Positions 40,891-50,266 of a stretch of 64,000 nucleotides of DNA are shown here, piece after piece. Made by a program: the position numbers and the translations under genes. The stretch is from an uncultured Prevotella sp. (GTDB taxonomy: Bacteria > Bacteroidota > Bacteroidia > Bacteroidales > Bacteroidaceae). The stretch is from the NCBI GenBank assembly GCA_900315695.1, contig ONAE01000010.1, forward strand, positions 23,659 through 87,658, given 5' to 3'. The number at the start of each line of letters is the position of its first letter. Within the stretch, counting starts at the first letter, position 1. Under the pieces are notes generated by a model. It saw only the letters and a program-made list of their open reading frames with translations, had not been told where the DNA came from and ran no database searches.

Positions 40891-42051
40891 ATGTCAAAAG
40901 GAATATTTCCAGTAGAGAAATTGCAGTCGATTCAGACGCCTTTCTACTACTACGATACAGAATTGTTGCGCCAGACACTTCAAGCTATCACCAATGAGGC
41001 GCACAAACACGAAGGGTTCGTGGTGCATTATGCTATCAAGGCTAATGCCAATCCCAAGATTCTCCGCATCATCCGTGAAGCGGGGTTAGGAGCCGACTGC
41101 GTCAGTGGGGGTGAAATAGAAGCCTCCGTGAAAGCAGGATTTGCAAGCAATAAGATCGTCTATGCAGGCGTAGGTAAAAGCGATTGGGAGATTAACCTTG
41201 GTCTTGATCAAGACATTTTCTGTTTCAACGTAGAGAGTATTCCTGAATTGGAAGTCATCAATGAGCTGGCAGCAAGCAAAGGCAAGGTGGCACACGTGGC
41301 ATTTCGACTGAATCCGAATGTCGGTGCTCATACACATGCTAATATCACCACGGGGCTGGCTGAAAACAAGTTCGGCATTGCCATGCGTGATATGCTAACC
41401 GTTATCAGTGAAGCAGAGAAACTGAAGAATGTAAAGTTTGTCGGCCTTCATTTCCATATCGGTTCACAGATCCTCGACATGGGTGACTTTGAGGCATTAT
41501 GTAACAGGGTGAACGAATTACAGGACGAACTTGAGCGTCATCGTATCCGAGTTGAACATATTAACGTAGGAGGAGGATTGGGTATAGACTATGCCCACCC
41601 CAACCGTGTTCCTATTCCAGACTTCAAGTCGTACTTCGACACATATGCCAAGAAGCTGAAACTGCGTAACGGACAGACACTGCACTTTGAACTCGGACGA
41701 GCTGTTGTGGCACAATGCGGTTCGCTTATCACGCGTACCTTATATATAAAAGAAGGTGCCACCAAGAAGTTCGCCATCGTAGATGCCGGCTTTACAGATT
41801 TGATCCGTCCTGCGCTGTATCAGGCATATCACAAAATTGAGAACATCACCAGTGAGGATCCTGCGGAAGCATATGATGTGGTGGGCCCCATCTGTGAATC
41901 TACAGATGTTTTTGCCAAACAGACCGATCTGAATCGCACGAAACGTGGCGATCTGCTGGCTATCCGTTCTGCTGGTGCTTATGGTGAAATTATGGCTTCA
42001 CAATACAACTGTCGCAAATTGCCTTTAGGTTACATGAGTGACGAAATATAA
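40891..42051 (+). CDS. lysA: diaminopimelate decarboxylase
   Basis: 386 residues of the alanine-racemase-fold PLP decarboxylases. The PLP lysine is in HYAIKANANP near residue 50. Further motifs are GADCVSGGEIEASV, GLHFHIGSQI, INVGGGLGIDY, ELGRAVVAQCG and GPICESTDVF (the Cys-Glu-Ser-x-Asp active site from the partner subunit). It makes lysine from meso-DAP. With lysC it forms a lysine cluster. Slightly shorter than E. coli LysA (420). Confidence 0.95.
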   Translation: MSKGIFPVEKLQSIQTPFYYYDTELLRQTLQAITNEAHKHEGFVVHYAIKANANPKILRIIREAGLGADCVSGGEIEASVKAGFASNKIVYAGVGKSDWEINLGLDQDIFCFNVESIPELEVINELAASKGKVAHVAFRLNPNVGAHTHANITTGLAENKFGIAMRDMLTVISEAEKLKNVKFVGLHFHIGSQILDMGDFEALCNRVNELQDELERHRIRVEHINVGGGLGIDYAHPNRVPIPDFKSYFDTYAKKLKLRNGQTLHFELGRAVVAQCGSLITRTLYIKEGATKKFAIVDAGFTDLIRPALYQAYHKIENITSEDPAEAYDVVGPICESTDVFAKQTDLNRTKRGDLLAIRSAGAYGEIMASQYNCRKLPLGYMSDEI

Positions 42052-42061
42052 TATCAAAATA

Positions 42062-42724
42062 ATGAATATAGATAAACAAGGATTCTCTATTATCATGACG
42101 GCCTATAACCAGGCTGATGAGTTAAAGGAAAACTTGCCCGCATACCTGTCACAGACATACGAGCCTGGGTATGAGGTGATTGTCGTCGATGAGACTTCAA
42201 GCGATGACACACCTGATGTGCTAAAGCTATACAAGCAAGATTATCCGATACTTTATACCACCTTTCTTCCTAAGCCTGACATACTCTGTGCCCGCAAGAA
42301 GATGGCCTTTAACCTCGGCATAAAAGCCTCTAAGAATGAATGGGTTATACTTCAGAATATAAACAACAAGCCCAAAAACGAGAATGAGCTTCAAGCCATT
42401 GTAGAAGCACTTGACGAAGAGGCTGAGCTGACCTTTGGCTATATCAGCAAAAAGGGAATCCGCCTGCAGTCGTTTGCTTCATACGATGATGCCCGTTATC
42501 ACATCCTTAAAGGTGAACGGAAGCTGAAGCACATCTACAACCGCATGTCGATGAGTTTCCTATGGGGACGATATAATTTCATTGTCATCCGTAAGGATAT
42601 CAGTTATGACGTGTTGAAGTATTTCGGACAAAAGGTTTCTGCATCAAGTCTGTTGAGCTACCGTATTCACATCTTGTTGAAGAACATCTTTGGGCGCTCG
42701 GAGACAACATTCATCAAATTCTGA
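42062..42724 (+). CDS. family 2 glycosyltransferase
   Basis: 220 residues from the ATG at 42062. An in-frame ATG at 42038 lies inside lysA and is less likely. A GT-A start FSIIMTAYNQADELKENLPAYLS is followed by VIVVDETSSDDTPDVL. The usual DxD is less clear; the position reads ILQNINNKPKNENEL with Asn instead of Asp. The C-terminus has no long membrane helix. Acceptor unknown. The Asn substitution suggests altered metal binding or a degenerate enzyme. It sits between lysA and the half GT-B gene. Confidence 0.8.
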   Translation: MNIDKQGFSIIMTAYNQADELKENLPAYLSQTYEPGYEVIVVDETSSDDTPDVLKLYKQDYPILYTTFLPKPDILCARKKMAFNLGIKASKNEWVILQNINNKPKNENELQAIVEALDEEAELTFGYISKKGIRLQSFASYDDARYHILKGERKLKHIYNRMSMSFLWGRYNFIVIRKDISYDVLKYFGQKVSASSLLSYRIHILLKNIFGRSETTFIKF

Positions 42725-42738
42725 TAAACACCATTGAC

Positions 42739-43824
42739 ATGATAAAAGTGCTATATATATTTCCCAAGGATGCCCCTCTGATTCGGCAGCATGTCGAGTT
42801 ATTAGCAGAAGGTTTGCGCCAGAGCGTAGAAATATGTATGGCTGACAGTTATAAAGTTTTCAAACAGCAATTAAAATTGCAGCAGCCAGACATTGTACAT
42901 TGTCATGGTTGTTGGAACTTTGATATCATCCGTGCTGCCTTGTCTGGTCGCAGAGCTGGTGCGCGAATCGTGATAACCCCGCACGGGCAGATAGAACCGT
43001 GGGCTGTTGAGCAACAGACAACTCAGGCAAAAGCAGGACGACTCTTCAGATGGCAGAAGACATGTATTCAACATGCCTATGCCATCATCACACTTGGAAG
43101 GCTGGAACAGAAGAACTTCTTAAAGCAGAAGTGGAACCCACGTGTGGAAGTGATACATAATGCCATCATCACAAATACCATTTCACCCGGAGAGATGTGC
43201 TCTCAGACATTTGCTGTCTATCAAAAGGTGATTGATTCAAACACCTTAGAGCAGATGGACGATACCACTTCAGAAGCTCTTGCTATTATCATCAAGGCGA
43301 GTATTACTGGTGACCAGCGCTGGTGCAGGAAGATGGATGCAGTCAACCACCCTCAAGATATCGACTGGAGGCGCCTGCTCATCTATGCAACCCATGAGAA
43401 TATTCGCAACTATGTTGACTATGGAATCAGCATCCTTGGTCTGTCCTCGCCCGGAATCGATACCAGTCACATCGCTTCTTATTTTCCAGATAACTACACA
43501 ACTCCTCGTCCGATTAAGGAGGTGGTTGGCGACTATCAGGGCAACGAGACTGACTATCTGCTTAGGATGATATCACAACTGCATCGTCAACCATTATTGC
43601 TACACATGATCGAGCTTACGAGGGAGCTTATGCGAGATACAGTCAATGACGATCAGCTCAACGAAGCGCTTGAAGAGAAGAGCCTAAAAGGCTTTGCCGC
43701 CAGCCTGATGCAAGTTCTCAGTGAAGAGACTGACCTCGATGAAGGCTATATGCCCCTACCCCCTAAAGAGAACCGACAAACAGATAAGATTCGCAAACTT
43801 TTGACAAATCATTTGAAGATATGA
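42739..43824 (+). CDS. GT4-like N-terminal domain protein with unrelated C-terminal half
   Basis: 361 residues. The first ~150 resemble the N-terminal lobe of GT4 GT-B glycosyltransferases (LYIFPKDAPLIRQHVELLAEGL, DIVHCHGCWNFDI, RIVITPHGQIEPWAVEQQ, WNPRVEVIHNAI). The second lobe with the nucleotide-sugar EX7E motif is absent. Instead there is an all-helical region (about 155-361; SEALAIIIKASITGD...NHPQDIDWRRLLIYATHENI). It is therefore probably not a standard transferase. It overlaps the fbp start by four bases (ATGA), so the two are coupled. Confidence 0.75.
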   Translation: MIKVLYIFPKDAPLIRQHVELLAEGLRQSVEICMADSYKVFKQQLKLQQPDIVHCHGCWNFDIIRAALSGRRAGARIVITPHGQIEPWAVEQQTTQAKAGRLFRWQKTCIQHAYAIITLGRLEQKNFLKQKWNPRVEVIHNAIITNTISPGEMCSQTFAVYQKVIDSNTLEQMDDTTSEALAIIIKASITGDQRWCRKMDAVNHPQDIDWRRLLIYATHENIRNYVDYGISILGLSSPGIDTSHIASYFPDNYTTPRPIKEVVGDYQGNETDYLLRMISQLHRQPLLLHMIELTRELMRDTVNDDQLNEALEEKSLKGFAASLMQVLSEETDLDEGYMPLPPKENRQTDKIRKLLTNHLKI

Positions 43825-45806
43825 CAACAACCCTTTTTGAGACAACGAAGGATGACCTGCATTACCTGCAGCTTCTCTCACAATCCTTCCCTACCATTGC
43901 CGAAGCCTCCACTGAGATTATCAACCTGGAGGCAATCATGGCTTTACCAAAAGGAACAGAACATTTCTTGGCAGATCTCCACGGAGAGAGCGGCGCCTTT
44001 CAGCATGTCCTGAAAAACGCTTCAGGTAATATTAAGCGAAAGGTGAATGAGCTCTTCGGAAACAACATCCGAGAATCAGAAAAGAAAGAACTCTGTACGC
44101 TCATTTATTATCCAGAAGAGAAACTTGAACTCATTAAGGCACGTGAACAAGATATTGACGACTGGTATCGTATAACGATACACCAGCTTGTAAAGGTATG
44201 CCGAGACGTGTCGTCGAAATACACGCGATCTAAAGTGCGCAAGTCGCTGCCAGAAGATTTCTCTTATATCATTGAAGAATTGCTCCATGAAAGTCTGTCA
44301 GACAATGATAAGACTGCCTATGTGAGTGTCATCGTCAACACCATCATCTCCACTGGACGTGCAGACGATTTTATAGTAGCTATCTGTAATGTGATCCAAC
44401 GTTTGGCCATCGACCAATTGCACATCCTTGGTGACATCTATGATCGTGGTCCTGGTGCACATATCATCATGGATACACTGCGTCATTATCACTCTTGGGA
44501 CATCCAATGGGGTAACCATGATATTCTCTGGATGGGAGCTGCTGCAGGAAACAATGCCTGCATCTGTAATGTTTTGCGACTCTGTCTCAGATATGCTAAT
44601 CTGACGACTATTGAGGAATATGGAATCAATCTTGTACCGTTAGCGACATTCGCTCTTGATGCATACGGTAATGATCCTTGTGAGGAATTCCTGCCGAAAG
44701 TTCTTCCTGGTAATAAGATGGATGAGAAGACCCGTCTGTTAACGGCAAAGATGCACAAAGCCATCGCAGTGATCCAGTTCAAGGAAGAGGCAGCCATCTA
44801 TAACCGCCGTCCTGAGTGGCAGATGCAAGACCGTAACCTGTTTGATCATATCGACTACACAAAAGGTGTTTGCAATCTCGATGGAAAAGAATATGAGATG
44901 CGTAGTTGTCACTTCCCCACTATTGACCCTGCTCATCCAAACACCCTTACCGCAGAGGAGAAGGACTTAATGGAGAAGCTCCATCATTCGTTTAGAATCT
45001 GCGAGAAACTGAAGAAACATATCCGTACACTTCTCTCCCATGGATGTATGTACACCATCAGCAACTCCAACCTGCTCTTCCATGCCAGTTGTCCACTTAA
45101 TGATGACGGCACACTGAAAGAGGTTGAGGTTTATCCTGGTGTCTTCTACAAAGGAAAGGATCTGCTGCATAATATCGGTATGATCATCCGTGCAGCATTT
45201 GAAGGACCTTCAGACGATTATCCCCTTGACTATGCCCGCGATTATTTCCTCTATCTCTGGTGCGGAAAGGACTCCCCGCTGTTTGACAAGTCGAAGATGG
45301 CAACCTTTGAACGCTATTTCCTCAAAGACAAGGAGACTTATATAGAGGAAAAAGGTAATTATTTCAAGCTGCGTGATTCCGAAGCCATTTGTGATCAGAT
45401 TCTGGATGCGTTTGAGGTTAAAGGAAGAAATCGTCATATCATCAATGGTCACGTGCCCGTACATGCTTCAAAAGGTGAGAATCCTATCAAGGCAGGTGGT
45501 AAGCTGATGGTTATCGATGGCGGATTCTCGGAGGCTTATCATCATGAGACTGGTATTGCAGGTTATACGTTGGTCTATCACTCACGTGGTTTCCAGCTTG
45601 TTCAGCATGAGCCTTTCACCTCTCAGCGCGATGCCATCGTACGTGAGACAGATATTAAGACCACCACACAAATTGTGGAGATGTCAGCCCATCGTATGCT
45701 CGTGGCAGATACAGACAAGGGAGAAGATCTCAAGCGACAGGTTGCAGATCTGAGAAAGTTACTCTATGCCTATCGTCACGGAATCTTAAAAGAACGCCGC
45801 AGATAA
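43821..45806 (+). CDS. fbp: fructose-1,6-bisphosphatase, class III
   Basis: 661 residues, typical of the large class III enzyme of Firmicutes and Bacteroidetes. The metallophosphatase signature is split: FLADLHGESGAFQHVL near residue 50, LHILGDIYDRGPGAH, IQWGNHDILWMG, and HIINGHVPVHASKGE late. It hydrolyses fructose-1,6-bisphosphate in gluconeogenesis and depends on manganese. It is the last gene of the run starting near 35.2 kb. A terminator follows. Confidence 0.95.
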   Translation: MTTTLFETTKDDLHYLQLLSQSFPTIAEASTEIINLEAIMALPKGTEHFLADLHGESGAFQHVLKNASGNIKRKVNELFGNNIRESEKKELCTLIYYPEEKLELIKAREQDIDDWYRITIHQLVKVCRDVSSKYTRSKVRKSLPEDFSYIIEELLHESLSDNDKTAYVSVIVNTIISTGRADDFIVAICNVIQRLAIDQLHILGDIYDRGPGAHIIMDTLRHYHSWDIQWGNHDILWMGAAAGNNACICNVLRLCLRYANLTTIEEYGINLVPLATFALDAYGNDPCEEFLPKVLPGNKMDEKTRLLTAKMHKAIAVIQFKEEAAIYNRRPEWQMQDRNLFDHIDYTKGVCNLDGKEYEMRSCHFPTIDPAHPNTLTAEEKDLMEKLHHSFRICEKLKKHIRTLLSHGCMYTISNSNLLFHASCPLNDDGTLKEVEVYPGVFYKGKDLLHNIGMIIRAAFEGPSDDYPLDYARDYFLYLWCGKDSPLFDKSKMATFERYFLKDKETYIEEKGNYFKLRDSEAICDQILDAFEVKGRNRHIINGHVPVHASKGENPIKAGGKLMVIDGGFSEAYHHETGIAGYTLVYHSRGFQLVQHEPFTSQRDAIVRETDIKTTTQIVEMSAHRMLVADTDKGEDLKRQVADLRKLLYAYRHGILKERRR

Positions 45807-45817
45807 TTATAAAAAGT

Positions 45818-45852
45818 AAGCTCCCCCGCCAATAGCGAGGGAGCTTCTGTTT
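45818..45852. terminator. bidirectional terminator between fbp and the metallopeptidase gene
   Basis: AAGCTCCC (45818-45825) pairs with GGGAGCTT (45839-45846), and the inner CGC/GCG also pairs. CTGTTTATA follows. On the minus strand the hairpin is followed by ACTTTTTATA, a better T-run, right at the end of the metallopeptidase gene. Confidence 0.8.
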
Positions 45853-46726
45853 ATAAGTCATTGTAATTTTGAATGCTGAAGGTTGAGGTTCGCATATCAC
45901 CTGTTTCATACCCACGTTTCAACCAACGCTTACGCTGATCAGAGGTTCCATGGGTAAAAGACTCTGGCGTAGCGCGACCTTGAGCTTTCTTCTGAAGCCA
46001 GTCATCACCAATAGCCTTTGCCAATTCCAGACCTTTCTCCAGATCGCCATACTCCATCGAGTGGTTCATCTGATCCTCATAATGTGCCCAGACACCAGCA
46101 TAGTAGTCTGCCAACAACTCAAGGCGGACACTGATCTGATTGGCTTGCACCTTATCAGTCTGGTTCATCGCCTGATGAGCCTTACCTAATGTACCTGTAA
46201 GATTCTCCACATGGTGTCCGATCTCATGGGCAATCACATAAGCATAGGCAAAAGTGTTACCCTCAACACCAAGCTGACGTTTCATCTGAGTAAAGAACGA
46301 CAAGTCGATGTAAAGTTTCTGATCACCAGAACAGTAAAATGGTCCAACAGCAGCAGTTGCAGATCCACAAGCTGAGTTGACCTGATTTGAGAAAAGAACG
46401 AGTGTGGGTGGTGTATAGGTGCCGCCCATCTGCTCGAAGACCGGTCCCCAAACATCCTCTGTAGAAGCCAGGATTTTCTTGCAGTCTGAGGCTAAAGCCT
46501 GCTCCTCCTCAGTAAAATTCTCCTCACCGACAGTCTCTGTCTGCCCTGTCATCATCTGCTCTTGAGCAGCCTGCAGACCTGCCGACAGAGGATCACCTCC
46601 ACTCATCCATGCAAACAATGCAGCAATGACAATGGCTCCGATACCGCCAATACCAGCTTTCGCACCACCACTCATTCCGCGGCGATCTTCCACGTTTGAG
46701 CTTTCTCTTCTTCCATCTAATCTCAT
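45851..46726 (-). CDS. neutral zinc metallopeptidase (YpfJ/PF04228 type)
   Basis: 291 residues. Starts MRLDGRRESSNVEDRRG, as typical for the family, then a membrane helix rich in Gly and Ala (about 26-43). The zinc motif HEIGHHVENL sits near residue 167. SCGSATAAVGPFYCSGDQ-like sequence and a late FTHGTSDQRKRWLKRGYETG motif complete it. Anchored in the inner membrane; substrate unknown. It lies 33 bp after the DUF5715 gene, on the same strand. Confidence 0.9.
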   Translation of the reverse strand: MRLDGRRESSNVEDRRGMSGGAKAGIGGIGAIVIAALFAWMSGGDPLSAGLQAAQEQMMTGQTETVGEENFTEEEQALASDCKKILASTEDVWGPVFEQMGGTYTPPTLVLFSNQVNSACGSATAAVGPFYCSGDQKLYIDLSFFTQMKRQLGVEGNTFAYAYVIAHEIGHHVENLTGTLGKAHQAMNQTDKVQANQISVRLELLADYYAGVWAHYEDQMNHSMEYGDLEKGLELAKAIGDDWLQKKAQGRATPESFTHGTSDQRKRWLKRGYETGDMRTSTFSIQNYNDL

Positions 46727-46759
46727 AATGTTATGGTTTTAAGTTACTTATTGTTTGAA

Positions 46760-47500
46760 TTATCTCACTGTCATATGAAAACAGCCTTGTTTCACCTCAT
46801 ATTTGATATAACAACGCTGCTGAACACGCATATCACGAAGCACTTCAGAGAGGACCCATTTGAGGGTGTCGTTCCGAACTTGGCGTCGTGAAGGACCATT
46901 TGGATCCTCAACGGTCTTATAACGATTATAACAGATGTCAAAGGTCGTACCATAGAGGTGACAAGAATTCTCTGTAGCATTCATGTTGCGTCCACGCAGC
47001 TTCTTGACATCATCCTGAGAACGCAGCACGCTGGTAACGATCAGTTTATGAAAAGGTACTCCCTTAACAAATAAACTATCAAAGAAGGCCTGACCGATAT
47101 CCTGCAGAAGTATAGCTGCTCGCGGCACAAGATATGGGATACTGGAGGATAATGGATCAACATGATAATATGGGTTGGAACCAATATAGACCAATTCCCG
47201 TTTACGGGCCTCGGCATCCTCACGGTTTTTAACGGGAGAGACGCCCCACTGTCTGGCAGCCACCAATTGAACCGCATTTGTATCGGGGAACGCCTCCTTA
47301 TAACTTGGTACGGACAGAATGCGATGATACTTTGCCTTACTTGTAGGACTATTATGGGTAACCGGATTTTGAATATCAGGAACGCTTGGAACACTGGATT
47401 CGGCACCATTTGCTACTTCAGGGAACACCCATCTAATCATTGCCAATACTGCTACCGTAATAAAGAAACCTTGCAAATATGATTTTTTCGTCAATCTCAT
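46760..47500 (-). CDS. DUF5715-family exported protein
   Basis: 246 residues from the ATG starting MRLTKKSYLQGFFITVAVLA; the longer frame above it runs through the promoter. One N-terminal membrane helix or signal anchor. The body contains ILLQDIGQAFFDSLFVKG, LIVTSVLRSQDDVKKLRGRN and ENSCHLYGTTFDICYNRY. The His and Asp spacing (SxHxxGxxxDI) is reminiscent of D,D-peptidase/VanY-like zinc enzymes that cut peptidoglycan stem peptides. That link is inference. Shares divergent promoters with phoH. Confidence 0.8.
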   Translation of the reverse strand: MRLTKKSYLQGFFITVAVLAMIRWVFPEVANGAESSVPSVPDIQNPVTHNSPTSKAKYHRILSVPSYKEAFPDTNAVQLVAARQWGVSPVKNREDAEARKRELVYIGSNPYYHVDPLSSSIPYLVPRAAILLQDIGQAFFDSLFVKGVPFHKLIVTSVLRSQDDVKKLRGRNMNATENSCHLYGTTFDICYNRYKTVEDPNGPSRRQVRNDTLKWVLSEVLRDMRVQQRCYIKYEVKQGCFHMTVR

Positions 47501-47521
47501 AAGAAAATTCTGTTTCGGGCA

Positions 47522-47550
47522 CAAAGTTACAAAAAAAAAATGTAACTTTG
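47522..47550. promoter_or_regulatory. divergent promoter pair of the DUF5715 and phoH genes
   Basis: TAACTTTG on the minus strand (47522-47529) and on the plus strand (47543-47550) form a 9-bp perfect inverted repeat (CAAAGTTAC/GTAACTTTG) around an A-run. The two -7 boxes are only 13 bp apart, so polymerase cannot bind both at once. Confidence 0.7.
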
Positions 47551-47577
47551 CACGCAAATTAATAATTTGTCGATAAA

Positions 47578-48525
47578 TTGATAGAGAAACATCTTGTTTT
47601 AGAGGATATTGACCCCGTAGTCTTCTATGGTGTGAGCAATGGTCATCTTCAAATGATCAGGTCGCTTTACCCCAAATTGCGCATTGTGGCCCGTGATAAT
47701 GTGATCCGTGTGCTTGGCGACGAGGAACAGATGGCTTCCTTCGAAGAAAATATGGAGAAGTTGCGCCGTCATGTGCTTCGTTTCAATGCATTGAAAGATG
47801 AAGATATCCTTGATATCGTCAAAGGTAAGCGTACTAAAGACGATGTGCCGGAAGGGGTGGTCTGCTATTCCATGTCTGGTCGCCCTATCAAGGCCAGAAC
47901 AGAGAATCAGCAACGGTTGATAGAGGCATACGAGCAAAATGACATGGTATTTGCTGTAGGTCCTGCCGGAACAGGAAAGACCTATCTTTCGATTGCTTTA
48001 GCCGTGAAGGCCTTGAAGGAGAAGACTGCTAAGAAAATCATCCTGTCTCGCCCTGCTGTGGAAGCCGGAGAGAAATTAGGATTCCTTCCTGGTGATATGA
48101 AAGATAAGATAGATCCATATCTGCAGCCATTATATGATGCATTGGAGGATATGCTGCCACAGGTCAAGCTTCAGGATATGATGGAGAAGCACGTGATACA
48201 GATTGCACCTCTGGCATTCATGAGAGGTCGTACGTTAAGCGATGCCGTAGTCATTCTTGATGAGGCACAGAACACCACTCCTGCACAGATACGAATGTTC
48301 CTGACACGTATGGGCTGGAATACTAAGATGATCATCACGGGTGACATGACACAGATTGACCTGCCCCATTCACAGAAGAGCGGTTTGATTGAAGCTCTCC
48401 ATATATTAAATAAGGTAGAGGGCATTGGAGTCGTAAACTTAGATCGTAGCGATATTGTCCGACACAAACTCGTGACACGTATAGTCAATGCCTACGAAGA
48501 ATACGACAAAGAAAAGGAAAAGTAA
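47578..48525 (+). CDS. phoH: PhoH-family ATPase
   Basis: 315 residues starting at TTG 47578. The family-typical N-terminus (IEKHLVLEDIDPVVFYGVSN) begins right there and the next in-frame ATG would remove it, so TTG is the start. Walker A VGPAGTGKTYLSIALAVKAL, LSRPAVEAGEKLGFLPGD, Walker B VVILDEAQNTTPAQIRMFLTR and ITGDMTQIDLP are clear. PhoH2-like cytoplasmic NTPase linked to RNA metabolism. purC follows after 22 bp. Confidence 0.93.
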   Translation: MIEKHLVLEDIDPVVFYGVSNGHLQMIRSLYPKLRIVARDNVIRVLGDEEQMASFEENMEKLRRHVLRFNALKDEDILDIVKGKRTKDDVPEGVVCYSMSGRPIKARTENQQRLIEAYEQNDMVFAVGPAGTGKTYLSIALAVKALKEKTAKKIILSRPAVEAGEKLGFLPGDMKDKIDPYLQPLYDALEDMLPQVKLQDMMEKHVIQIAPLAFMRGRTLSDAVVILDEAQNTTPAQIRMFLTRMGWNTKMIITGDMTQIDLPHSQKSGLIEALHILNKVEGIGVVNLDRSDIVRHKLVTRIVNAYEEYDKEKEK

Positions 48526-48547
48526 GAAAAGTAAATAGATAAAGCAA

Positions 48548-49507
48548 ATGAAAGCATTAACTAAGACGGACTTTAAGTTCGAAGGACAAAAGAGCGTATA
48601 TCACGGTAAGGTACGTGATGTTTACAACATTAACGATGATATGATGGTGATGGTTGCTACCGACCGCATCTCTGCATTCGACGTGGTACTTCCTAAAGGT
48701 ATCCCTTTTAAGGGACAAGTACTGAATCAGATTGCTGCCAAGTTCCTTGATGCAACCACCGACATCTGTCCCAACTGGAAGCTGGCCACACCCGACCCTA
48801 TGGTAACAGTAGGATTAAAGTGCGAAGGATTCCGTGTAGAGATGATTATCCGGTCAATTCTCACTGGTTCAGCATGGCGTGAGTATAAGAACGGTTGTCG
48901 TGAGCTTTGTGGTGTTAAGCTTCCTGAGGGTATGAAGGAGAATGAGCGTTTTCCTGAGCCTATCATCACACCGACGACAAAAGCTGATGAAGGTCACGAC
49001 ATGAACATCTCTAAAGAGGAAATCATTGCCCAAGGCATCGTATCAGCAGAAGATTATGCCATTATGGAAGATTACACCCGCAAGATTTTCGCACGCGGAC
49101 AGGAAATAGCCGCTAAGCGCGGACTCATTCTCGTTGACACAAAATATGAGTTTGGCAAGCGCGATGGTAAGGTATACCTCATCGACGAGATTCATACCCC
49201 TGACTCTAGCCGCTATTTCTATGCCGACGGATATGAAGAGAAACTCGCCAAGGGAGAACCTCAGCGTCAGCTTTCTAAGGAGTTTGTACGTCAGTGGCTT
49301 ATCGAACACGACTTCATGAACGAGCCTGGACAGGTGATGCCAGAGATTACTGATGAATATGCCGACAGCGTATCAGAGCGTTATATTGAACTGTATGAGC
49401 ATATCGTCGGTGAGAAATTCGAACGTGAGGCTAGCAATGAGGACATTGCTGCTCGCATTGAGAAGAATGTTACCGATTGGCTGAAAGTATTTAAGAACAG
49501 GGTATAA
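48548..49507 (+). CDS. purC: phosphoribosylaminoimidazole-succinocarboxamide synthase
   Basis: 319 residues, the longer SAICAR synthase form. [29 protein letters not shown] at the N-terminus; later [32 protein letters not shown] and [13 protein letters not shown] (metal and IMP-like site). It couples CAIR and aspartate with ATP in purine synthesis. ubiE follows 12 bp later. Confidence 0.96.
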   Translation: MKALTKTDFKFEGQKSVYHGKVRDVYNINDDMMVMVATDRISAFDVVLPKGIPFKGQVLNQIAAKFLDATTDICPNWKLATPDPMVTVGLKCEGFRVEMIIRSILTGSAWREYKNGCRELCGVKLPEGMKENERFPEPIITPTTKADEGHDMNISKEEIIAQGIVSAEDYAIMEDYTRKIFARGQEIAAKRGLILVDTKYEFGKRDGKVYLIDEIHTPDSSRYFYADGYEEKLAKGEPQRQLSKEFVRQWLIEHDFMNEPGQVMPEITDEYADSVSERYIELYEHIVGEKFEREASNEDIAARIEKNVTDWLKVFKNRV

Positions 49508-49519
49508 AAATCAGGTCGC

Positions 49520-50257
49520 ATGGGCTACGAGCAGGAAAAGATCAATCCTTACGAGAAAGGTACGGGTAAGGCGCAGCAGGTGGAGAAGATGTTTGATAAC
49601 ATCGCTCCTACCTATGACAAGCTGAACCATCGGCTCTCGTGGGATATTGATAAAGGATGGCGAAAGAAAGCCATCCTCCAGCTGAAACCCTACCAACCAA
49701 CAACCCTACTCGACATCGCAACAGGTACTGGCGATTTTGCCATTCTCGCCGCAGAGATGTTGCATCCTACCAAACTCATTGGTGCAGATATCAGCGAAGG
49801 AATGATGGAAATTGGACGTCAGAAAGTAAAGGCAAAAGGATTAGATGCCGTCATCTCGTTTGAAAAAGAGGATTGTACGGCTCTATCCTATTCCGATGGT
49901 ACATTTGACGCTGTTACAGCTGCTTTTGGTATCAGGAATTTTGCTGATTTAGATAAAGGGCTCTCAGAAATGTGTCGTGTATTGAAGCCAGGGGGGCACC
50001 TGAGTATTGTTGAACTCACAACACCCGTCTCTTTCCCGATGCGACAACTTTTTCACCTTTACAGTCATACATTTTTGCCAATTTATGGAAGGCTTATTTC
50101 AAAAGACACCAGTGCCTATAGTTATCTGACCAAAACCATTGAGGCTTTTCCCCAGGGAGAGCGGATGGTGGATATCCTCTGTAAGGCAGGCTTTAAGAAA
50201 TCCTCTTTCAAAAGACTGACATTTGGCATCTGCACCATGTATTTTGCAACTAAATAA
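49520..50257 (+). CDS. ubiE: demethylmenaquinone/ubiquinone C-methyltransferase
   Basis: 245 residues. Class I SAM methyltransferase: motif [35 protein letters not shown] typical of UbiE/MenG at the N-terminus, and [20 protein letters not shown], then [19 protein letters not shown]. In an anaerobic Bacteroidales the product would be menaquinone. Next gene aroE starts 9 bp later. Confidence 0.95.
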   Translation: MGYEQEKINPYEKGTGKAQQVEKMFDNIAPTYDKLNHRLSWDIDKGWRKKAILQLKPYQPTTLLDIATGTGDFAILAAEMLHPTKLIGADISEGMMEIGRQKVKAKGLDAVISFEKEDCTALSYSDGTFDAVTAAFGIRNFADLDKGLSEMCRVLKPGGHLSIVELTTPVSFPMRQLFHLYSHTFLPIYGRLISKDTSAYSYLTKTIEAFPQGERMVDILCKAGFKKSSFKRLTFGICTMYFATK

Positions 50258-50266
50258 TCATAGACT

